A stretch of 11,948 nucleotides of DNA from PALSA-894 sp034669145. Its GTDB lineage: Bacteria > Pseudomonadota > Alphaproteobacteria > Rhizobiales > Xanthobacteraceae. Position 1 is the stretch's first letter; each line of letters starts with the position of its first letter. Both the position numbers and the translations under genes were made by a program. The stretch covers positions 1-11,948 of the forward strand of contig JAXDNY010000179.1 of NCBI GenBank assembly GCA_034669145.1, given 5' to 3'. This document shows positions 7,286-11,948 of this stretch, piece after piece. The notes beneath the pieces were generated by a model. It was not told the DNA's origin and did no database searches. It saw only the letters and a program-made list of their open reading frames with translations.

Positions 7286-8947
7286 CTAATCCAGCGGCTC
7301 GAGCTTGATGATCGACGCGCCGTGATTGTTGCCGATCCAGAACGTCACCGGCGTCGTGGAGTTGTCGACGAACACGCGACGGATATTGGTCGAACGTGGC
7401 AGCAGGTACTCGGTGAATTCGCCGCTCTCGGGCTTGAGCCGCAGGATGCGGTCGGTCGTCATCGAGCCGGTCCAGGCTTCACCGTTCTTGTCCACGGTAA
7501 CGTCATAGGGCGCCGACCACGGCGTCGGTGCGATCCATTCCTTGAAAGTCTCTGCTTTGGTGTCGAACATCCCGATGCGGTTGCCGCGATACTCGCCGAA
7601 CCACAGACGATCCTGCGCATCGATCATGCCGCGGCGCGGAGCCGAACCGGGCGTCGGAATGGCGTAGAGCTTGACCTCACCGGTGGCGGCATCGATCCGC
7701 CCGATGTGGCGCTGGCGGAAGTCGGTGAAATAGGCGTTGTTCTTCGAATCCGGGATCACGTCGTAGATATTGTGCGGCTCGCCCTTGGGCGCCGCCTTGA
7801 ACGGCTCCCATGTCTCGATCCTGCCGGTGCCGATATCGAGCCGGTGGACGCCGGCAAACCCGTTGTTCTGCGTCCAGACCTTGCCGTCGACGTGCGAAGA
7901 GCGCGGGCTGACCATGTTGATTTGCGCGGCGTCGATGTTGGCCTCGCTCGGCAGCGACCAGAACTGAAAGGTCTCGGTTTGGGGGTCGAATTTCACGATC
8001 CGCGCCTGGTACATGTTGCCAAGCCACAGGTTGCCGTCGCGGTCGGTGCGCAGGCCGAGCGTGCCGGTCGGAAAGCCCGGCTTGTGTAAAGCGATCGGAT
8101 ATTCGGTAACTTTGCCGCTGCGCGGATCGAGACGCCCAAGAAACTGCTCGCCGAAGCTCGAATACCAGGCGACGCCGCTGGTATCGACGACGACATCATG
8201 CGGCTGGATCGTCTCGCGCGGCAGATCGTATTCGGTGATGACGACACGCGTGCCCTTGCCTTTGGGACGCGGCAGGGCATTAAGCGGATAGCTCCATCGC
8301 GAGCCGTCCCCGAGATTGATCGTGCTGAGATAATCGGCGAGCCCGCGATAGACCTGCACGCGCTGATCGCCGCGCTCCTCCATCAGCCGCTCCGCGCGGC
8401 GCAGCTGCGGAGCCGCCGGGATGCTCTGGTTCACATAGGCCTGCATGCGGGGCAGGACCTGCATGAAGTCGTCGGTCTTATGCGGCGATTTCATCACACG
8501 TTCGAGGGTGTGGCATCCGATGCAGTTCAGCAGCGAGCCTTTCTGCTGGTCGGAGCCCGGTACGCTCGCGATCCATTCGCCGTTCGAAAGCTGCGAGGCG
8601 AGGTCTTCGGTCTTGCGCAGCTTGAGATCGGCGGTAGCGGATTTGCCCGCCGCAACATCGACCAGCGCCGCGCCATCGAGGTCGTAACCGGTCGCGCGAA
8701 TGCGCAGCGCATACTGGCCCGGTTCGAGTTTTGCGGAAGGGAAGCTGTAGCGGCCCTGCGTGTCGCTCGCGACCGTGATGGTGATGGTCGAGCCGGCGCG
8801 TTTCGCGCTGACCAGCACGCCTTCCATCGGGCCTTCCTCGGCCGAAGTGACCTGGCCGGACAGAGCGGTCTGGGCGGCAGCCGGAAGGCTTGCGGGAATC
8901 TGCAAGAGGACAAGGGCAGCAAGCACGCCGAAAGCAAGTGTGCGCAT
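7286..8947 (-). CDS. Secreted carboxypeptidase-regulatory-like / cytochrome c motif / seven-bladed Vgb-like propeller protein
   Basis: A 553-residue protein with a signal peptide (cleavage likely after PAAA at 25), so periplasmic. Residues ~28-110 resemble a carboxypeptidase-regulatory-like beta-sandwich (SGQVTSAEEG, VSDTQGRYSF-like pattern). Residues ~138-210 hold one c-type haem motif CIGCH (142-146) in a small helical domain, with Met162 and Met168 as possible axial ligands. Residues ~236-550 contain seven repeats beginning near 236, 291, 343, 391, 435, 479 and 520, each with GRI/L-DP-type and TEY/W endings, as in the virginiamycin B lyase (Vgb, COG4257) and NHL propellers. Vgb-like sequence does not prove antibiotic lyase activity; a quinoprotein-like or sugar/lactone role is equally possible. 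ATG 8947 has GGAGG 6 bases upstream; an extension to 9034 is rejected. The next gene downstream follows after 9 bases. Confidence 0.88.
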   Translation of the reverse strand: MRTLAFGVLAALVLLQIPASLPAAAQTALSGQVTSAEEGPMEGVLVSAKRAGSTITITVASDTQGRYSFPSAKLEPGQYALRIRATGYDLDGAALVDVAAGKSATADLKLRKTEDLASQLSNGEWIASVPGSDQQKGSLLNCIGCHTLERVMKSPHKTDDFMQVLPRMQAYVNQSIPAAPQLRRAERLMEERGDQRVQVYRGLADYLSTINLGDGSRWSYPLNALPRPKGKGTRVVITEYDLPRETIQPHDVVVDTSGVAWYSSFGEQFLGRLDPRSGKVTEYPIALHKPGFPTGTLGLRTDRDGNLWLGNMYQARIVKFDPQTETFQFWSLPSEANIDAAQINMVSPRSSHVDGKVWTQNNGFAGVHRLDIGTGRIETWEPFKAAPKGEPHNIYDVIPDSKNNAYFTDFRQRHIGRIDAATGEVKLYAIPTPGSAPRRGMIDAQDRLWFGEYRGNRIGMFDTKAETFKEWIAPTPWSAPYDVTVDKNGEAWTGSMTTDRILRLKPESGEFTEYLLPRSTNIRRVFVDNSTTPVTFWIGNNHGASIIKLEPLD

Positions 8948-9027
8948 GTGAGCCTCCGCAGAAGGCATGAAGCGAAAGGAGCGGTCATTCCACTCCTGAT
9001 CTGCGTCAGTTTCAATGCCCGTCGGAG

Positions 9028-9723
9028 CTACCACGGCAACTCCGTCCCGTCGTAATTCACGTACCGATGGCCGGGCTTGCTCGCGTGCTTGTCAATGGCA
9101 TTCGCGACGTTGCGGCAGCTCGTCTCCACGTCGAAGGTGGCGGACGGACCGCCCATGTCGGTACGCACCCAGCCGGGCGCGATCGAGAGCACCGCATGTT
9201 TGGCATGGCGGTTCGCAAAGCTGCGCGCGCCCATGTTCAGCGCGGCCTTGGCTGTACGATAGGTCTCCCAGTCCGAGCGGCCGACGTTCATCGCGATGCT
9301 GCCGAGCATCGACGACATGAACGCGACCGTGCCGTTCCGCTTCAGCAAACTCGCAAAGGCTTCGGCCGCGGCGATCGGAAAGTACGCGTTGGTGAGGTAC
9401 ACGCGCGCCGCCTCGTCGGGCGGCACCTCGTGCAGCGGCTTTGGCACCGAGCCGGAAATGCCGGCGATCAGGAACAAGAGGTCGAGCTTTTCGGCCGCGA
9501 GCGCCTTGCGTACCCGCGCGGCACCGCCGGCCTCCGCAATATCGAGGCGTTCGATCCGCAGATTGCCATTGGCCTCCTTCGCGAGCCGCTGGAGTTTCGC
9601 CGCATCGTCCCGCGCGGTCGCAATCACCTGCCAGCCGCGGCCGAGATATTCGTTTGCAAGCCCGAGCCCCAGGCCGCGTGAAGCGCCAATGAGGAGGGCG
9701 GTTTGCGGCGAGGGTGCGGGCAC
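9028..9723 (-). CDS. Short-chain dehydrogenase/reductase (SDR family)
   Basis: A 231-residue classical-type SDR that uses NAD(P)H on an alcohol/carbonyl substrate in the cytosol. The Rossmann dinucleotide motif is GASRGLGLG (13-21), with Arg16 and Arg38 suggesting possible NADP preference. Asp61 lies in LDIAEAG, LIAG (85-88) replaces NNAG, and MSSMLGS (136-142) carries the catalytic serine. YRTAK (155-159) supplies Tyr155 and Lys159. The C-terminus has the usual APGWVRTDMGG (182-192). The start is GTG 9723, chosen because GGAG lies 8 bases upstream and the Rossmann strand begins right after; a 60-residue upstream extension to 9903 looks non-coding. The substrate is unknown. It is 80 bases upstream of the haem/propeller gene on the same strand and may head that operon. 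It is divergent from the outer-membrane protein gene. Confidence 0.9.
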   Translation of the reverse strand: MPAPSPQTALLIGASRGLGLGLANEYLGRGWQVIATARDDAAKLQRLAKEANGNLRIERLDIAEAGGAARVRKALAAEKLDLLFLIAGISGSVPKPLHEVPPDEAARVYLTNAYFPIAAAEAFASLLKRNGTVAFMSSMLGSIAMNVGRSDWETYRTAKAALNMGARSFANRHAKHAVLSIAPGWVRTDMGGPSATFDVETSCRNVANAIDKHASKPGHRYVNYDGTELPW

Positions 9724-9846
9724 GGATGAGCTCCGGAATGGTGGGGCGGGGCGTCCAGACAATTGCCTAAACCCTTGGCCAGGCCAATCAGCCAAGCCCC
9801 GAGAAACGAAACCGTAAGCCCGGTTCCTGTGCCGGGTACCCGACCT

Positions 9847-9884
9847 GGTTGTTGCCGAATTGCAACGGGCTCCAACAAACAACC
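9847..9884. repeat. Nested inverted repeat between divergent genes
   Basis: GGTTGTT (9847-9853) pairs with AACAACC (9878-9884), and inside it GTTGC (9851-9855) pairs with GCAAC (9862-9866). The two pairings overlap, so only one would form at a time in single-stranded nucleic acid. It is flanked by a 10-base direct repeat GCCCGGTTCC at 9818-9827 and 9892-9901. Position in the 266-base divergent region suggests an operator or a leader element, but no known motif is recognised. Confidence 0.4.
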
Positions 9885-9925
9885 GTTTCAGGCCCGGTTC
9901 CACGTGCGAATCCGGCTGATTGCCG

Positions 9926-9953
9926 TTGAGGCATCGGCGAACAGGAGTACATT
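9926..9953 (+). promoter_or_regulatory. Possible sigma-70 promoter for the outer-membrane protein
   Basis: TTGAGG (9926-9931), 16 bases, then TACATT (9948-9953). Each hexamer matches 4 of 6 consensus positions. Transcription would begin near 9960, about 30 bases before ATG 9990, a sensible leader length. Confidence 0.35.
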
Positions 9954-9989
9954 CGCCTTCAACCTTTGGATTGGCACGGGGAGGTTTCT

Positions 9990-10871
9990 ATGCGCAGGTT
10001 TAGCACTGCAGCTTTCGTTTCTTCGATCCTGCTGGCCGGAGCACTGCCGGCAGCGGCGGCGGATCTGCCGGTTAAAGCCCGGCCGATGGCGCCGGTGTCG
10101 GCTGCCTTCAGCTGGAGCGGCTGCTACATCGGCGCGAACGGCGGCTGGGTCCATCAGCGTACCGGTTTCGACACATCGCCATCCGGCTCTTACCTGAATG
10201 CGGCTGGCGCGTTGGCCCCTCCGAACGCCGCTGGCACCGGCCTTCTGCTGGGTGATCTGGTTTCAGCGCAGCACAGCTATCGCACCAACGGCGACGGCGC
10301 GACGGCCGGCGGGCAGGTCGGCTGTAACATGCAGTTTGGCTCATTGCTGCTCGGCGTGGAAGGCGACTTGAACTGGGCGAACGCCAGAACGTCCGTGAAC
10401 GCTGCGTTTGCACCATTCCCGAGCGCGAATCCGTTGTTCACGATCTCGCAAGAGGCCGAAAGTCTTTCGACCCGACTGGACTGGTTCTCGACGGTACGCG
10501 CACGCGGCGGCATCGCCCTCGATCATTGGCTCCTGTACGCGACAGGCGGCCTGGCCATTGGCCATTTCCGCTCGAGCACCAACGTTGCATATGGGGCGAA
10601 CGGCACGTCGCCCGTGTTTGCCAACAGCTTCCAGGCTGGCGAGAGCACGATCACCCGGCTGGGTCTCGCGGTCGGCGGCGGTGTCGAATATGCGGTGAAT
10701 GCAAATTGGTCGGTCAAAGCCGAATATCTCTTCATGACATTCGGCAGCTTCTCCTACGCGTCGCCGCTCCTCGCCCCCGCTGCGGCAGTCGGCGCCGGCT
10801 ACAGCTGGACGACCACCGTTACGCCGCGCGAGCACATCTTCCGTGTCGGCCTGAACTATCGCTTCATATAA
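9990..10871 (+). CDS. Outer-membrane beta-barrel protein (Omp25/31-like porin family)
   Basis: A 293-residue outer-membrane protein of the small-barrel type widespread in Rhizobiales. The signal peptide ends around AAAA/DLP (24), and the mature N-terminus DLPVKARPMAP followed by FSWSGCYIGANGGW (40-53) is the family signature. Alternating hydrophobic strands recur through the barrel, e.g. LLLGVEGDLNWA (119-130), WLLYATGGLAIGHF (180-193) and WSVKAEYLFMTFGSF (240-254). The end HIFRVGLNYRFI has the expected aromatic-rich last strand, though it finishes with Ile rather than Phe. Two cysteines, 45 and 112, could form a disulfide in the periplasm. ATG 9990 has a strong ribosome-binding site (GGGGAGG). 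Such proteins serve as structural or permeability proteins; a specific function cannot be assigned. A hairpin terminator follows. Confidence 0.92.
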   Translation: MRRFSTAAFVSSILLAGALPAAAADLPVKARPMAPVSAAFSWSGCYIGANGGWVHQRTGFDTSPSGSYLNAAGALAPPNAAGTGLLLGDLVSAQHSYRTNGDGATAGGQVGCNMQFGSLLLGVEGDLNWANARTSVNAAFAPFPSANPLFTISQEAESLSTRLDWFSTVRARGGIALDHWLLYATGGLAIGHFRSSTNVAYGANGTSPVFANSFQAGESTITRLGLAVGGGVEYAVNANWSVKAEYLFMTFGSFSYASPLLAPAAAVGAGYSWTTTVTPREHIFRVGLNYRFI

Positions 10872-10903
10872 CGGCGATAGCGAGAAACGACGGAGCAGCT
10901 TCG

Positions 10904-10946
10904 GCGGCCGCGCGTTCCCCGACGGGTGCTCGCGGCCGCTTTCTTT
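10904..10946 (+). terminator. Rho-independent terminator after the outer-membrane protein gene
   Basis: A perfect 9-base inverted repeat GCGGCCGCG (10904-10912) / CGCGGCCGC (10931-10939) with an 18-base loop is followed directly by TTTCTTT. The loop holds a small CCC/GGG inner pairing. It lies 33 bases after the stop codon. A second, weaker hairpin, CTATCGC (10856-10862) / GCGATAG (10874-10880), spans the stop codon itself. Confidence 0.7.
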
Positions 10947-11052
10947 GGTCAGCAGTATTCGCTAACCGAAGCACGACTAATTCTGCGAAGTTGGGCGGAC
11001 GGGGATAGCTTCAGGCCGGCAAATGGCCTAAGATTGCAGCTCGGCTTCATGG

Positions 11053-11640
11053 ATGCCTGGCATGGTATGGGTAGTCAAAAATTCGAGCGGTGCGAATTAC
11101 GGCGGCGGGGCAACCGACTACGTCTGGGTTGCCGACGAGCCGTCTGCGACACACTCGCCAATCTACAACGCGCCGCAAAATCCCGCGCCAGCCGGGGTCG
11201 CGCCGACAGGCTATAACGGTGTGCCGGCTGAGGAGCAGCATACGCCGCCCGCATCGCCGGCCGGCGATCCGGCGCCGTCCGCAACCACTGGCACCTCCGG
11301 TGCGGATACCTTTGTCCTCGATCGCGGAACGTTGGCCGCCGCGACGGCGACGCCGCCTGCGCCTCTCCAAATTCAAGGCTTCAATGCTGCGCAGGGCGAT
11401 ACCCTCGATTTTTCCGCCGTGCTCGCTGCCTCTTACGCACCCTTATCGGCAGACACCGTGCAGCTTCGGCTGACGGACCACGGGGGTGCTGCCGCTGCTC
11501 TCGAATTCAATGTGGGCGCTGCCAACCATGCGTTTTGGGTCGCCGTGGCCCAACTCGACGGGATCCATGCGGGCGACGCGGTGAACGTATCGCTGGATGC
11601 GGGACATACTCTGCACCTGACCGCGCTTTGGGCTGTCTGA
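11053..11640 (+). CDS. Small protein with type I secretion target-like C-terminal domain
   Basis: A 195-residue protein. Residues 1-30 (KNSSGANYGGGATDYVWVADE) are Gly/aromatic-rich; 31-78 is a Pro/Ala-rich linker. Residues ~79-195 begin TTGTSGADTFVLD and continue with LQIQGFNAAQGDTLDFSAVL (105-124), QLRLTDHGG and FWVAVAQLDGIHAGDAVNVS (161-180). This is the pattern of the type I secretion C-terminal target domain found at the end of large RTX adhesins. There is no classical signal peptide and no cysteine, consistent with export by an ABC/HlyD/TolC-type channel, but no such genes are in the window. The GGxGxDxx calcium repeats of RTX proteins are absent. ATG 11053 is uncertain because no clear ribosome-binding site precedes it; ATG 11062 in the same frame is an alternative. 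A terminator-like hairpin follows at 11730. Confidence 0.7.
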   Translation: MPGMVWVVKNSSGANYGGGATDYVWVADEPSATHSPIYNAPQNPAPAGVAPTGYNGVPAEEQHTPPASPAGDPAPSATTGTSGADTFVLDRGTLAAATATPPAPLQIQGFNAAQGDTLDFSAVLAASYAPLSADTVQLRLTDHGGAAAALEFNVGAANHAFWVAVAQLDGIHAGDAVNVSLDAGHTLHLTALWAV

Positions 11641-11729
11641 GCGCGGGAGGCTGACGGCGCCGCCATCGCACCTGCCCCGCATCATATTCACTTGTCAAAC
11701 AGCCAACGCTCCGCCGCCCGGCTCGCGTG

Positions 11730-11755
11730 AGGGCGCCGGGTGCCCTTGTCTCTTT
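11730..11755 (+). terminator. Possible terminator after the secretion-target protein gene
   Basis: AGGGC (11730-11734) and GCCCT (11742-11746) enclose a 7-base loop and are followed by a T-rich TGTCTCTTT. The stem is only 5 base pairs, and the distance from the stop is 89 bases, so the call is tentative. Confidence 0.4.
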
Positions 11756-11784
11756 CCGCGCCCCGAAAAAAATGAGGGGAGCAG

Positions 11785-11866
11785 AGCGCCGACAGGCGCT
11801 GGTGCGGAAGCGCCGCACCCAATGACCCGCCTCGCGGTCGGGTCGATCTCCGGATCGCCGGAGATC
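11785..11866. repeat. Array of four consecutive hairpins
   Basis: Four perfect inverted repeats follow one another. AGCGCC/GGCGCT (11785-11800) has a 4-base loop. GGTGCGG/CCGCACC (11801-11819) has a 5-base loop. GACCCG/CGGGTC (11824-11844) has a 9-base loop. GATCTCCGG/CCGGAGATC (11845-11866) is a 9-base-pair stem with a 4-base loop. Such dense stem formation is more than expected by chance and suggests a structured RNA or a palindromic dispersed repeat. The function is not recognised. Confidence 0.6.
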
Positions 11867-11948
11867 ACCGGCCCATGACGCGGACCGGCGCGCCTCTCGA
11901 CGCTCTGCTGCGGCGTTTTCCTTACGGCGTCGGGCCGCGCTTTGCGTG

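Larger units (their letters stand above)
11641..11948. other. Non-coding end of window with multiple inverted repeats
   Basis: No open frame here has a supportable start or family resemblance. The stretch holds a terminator-like hairpin (11730-11755), a run of seven A (11766-11772), four consecutive hairpins (11785-11866) and a further 6-base pair CGACGC (11898-11903) / GCGTCG (11927-11932). On the minus strand TTGACA occurs near 11697, with AAGTGAATA following. It may be part of a dispersed repeat or a non-coding RNA; the sequence continues past the window. Confidence 0.45.

Noticed and set aside
6695..8089. 464-codon open frame on the plus strand, antisense to the isomerase and haem-propeller genes
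   Set aside because: Its translation is Arg/Asp/His-rich without domain features, and the minus-strand genes have clear motifs and ribosome-binding sites. It is a high-GC shadow frame.
7286..8947. Streptogramin (virginiamycin B) resistance lyase as a definite call
   Set aside because: Propeller similarity alone does not establish this activity, and the haem motif and N-terminal domain are not part of characterised Vgb enzymes.
9724..9903. 60-residue N-terminal extension of the SDR
   Set aside because: The Rossmann strand starts right after GTG 9723, which has a GGAG upstream; the extension shows no SDR-like sequence and covers the likely promoter region.
10926..11216. GTG-initiated frame starting inside the terminator loop
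   Set aside because: It starts within a strong hairpin, has no ribosome-binding site and overlaps the better-supported 11053 gene in another frame.

Overview
This is a GC-rich (roughly 60-65%, by eye) bacterial chromosomal segment. It looks like a Hyphomicrobiales (Rhizobiales) alphaproteobacterium of the Bradyrhizobium / Rhodopseudomonas / Xanthobacteraceae type. The clues are the sufS-sufT-sufA gene order, a single-domain ribbon-helix-helix protein of the kind common in these bacteria, a porin-like barrel whose mature N-terminus starts ADLPVKA, and an orphan Bug-type tricarboxylate-binding protein. No tRNA, rRNA, transposase, phage gene or CRISPR array is visible. Gene calls are by motif reading only.

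Positions 1-1173 hold the 3' end of a SUF iron-sulfur cluster operon on the plus strand: the tail of cysteine desulfurase SufS, SufT overlapping it by 4 bases, and the A-type scaffold/carrier SufA. Two small plus-strand genes follow: a TfoX N-terminal-domain protein and a lone ribbon-helix-helix protein. They converge on a minus-strand GGDEF diguanylate cyclase (1977-3044). Behind the cyclase, also on minus, is an RhlE-type DEAD-box RNA helicase with a repetitive arginine-rich tail (3282-4703).

Positions 4903-6653 (plus) carry an alpha/beta hydrolase and a periplasmic Bug/TctC-like solute-binding protein. These converge, with 5 bases between stop codons, on a minus-strand group of three genes. 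In transcription order these are a short-chain dehydrogenase (9723-9028), a secreted protein joining a carboxypeptidase-regulatory-like domain, a CxxCH haem motif and a seven-bladed Vgb/NHL-like propeller (8947-7286), and a DsbA-fold 2-hydroxychromene-2-carboxylate isomerase-like protein (7276-6659). Together these look like peripheral small-molecule metabolism: uptake, hydrolysis, redox and isomerisation, possibly of aromatic or carboxylate compounds. That role is inferred from family membership and proximity only.

Positions 9990-10871 (plus) encode an outer-membrane beta-barrel protein followed by a convincing intrinsic terminator. The next gene (11053-11640) encodes a small protein whose C-terminal half resembles a type I secretion target domain but lacks RTX repeats. 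The last ~300 bases appear non-coding and contain four consecutive inverted repeats within 82 bases, possibly a dispersed structured repeat.

No clear previously undescribed defence or mobile system is present. The items most worth a second look are the haem/propeller fusion, the orphan secretion-tail protein and the terminal hairpin array.
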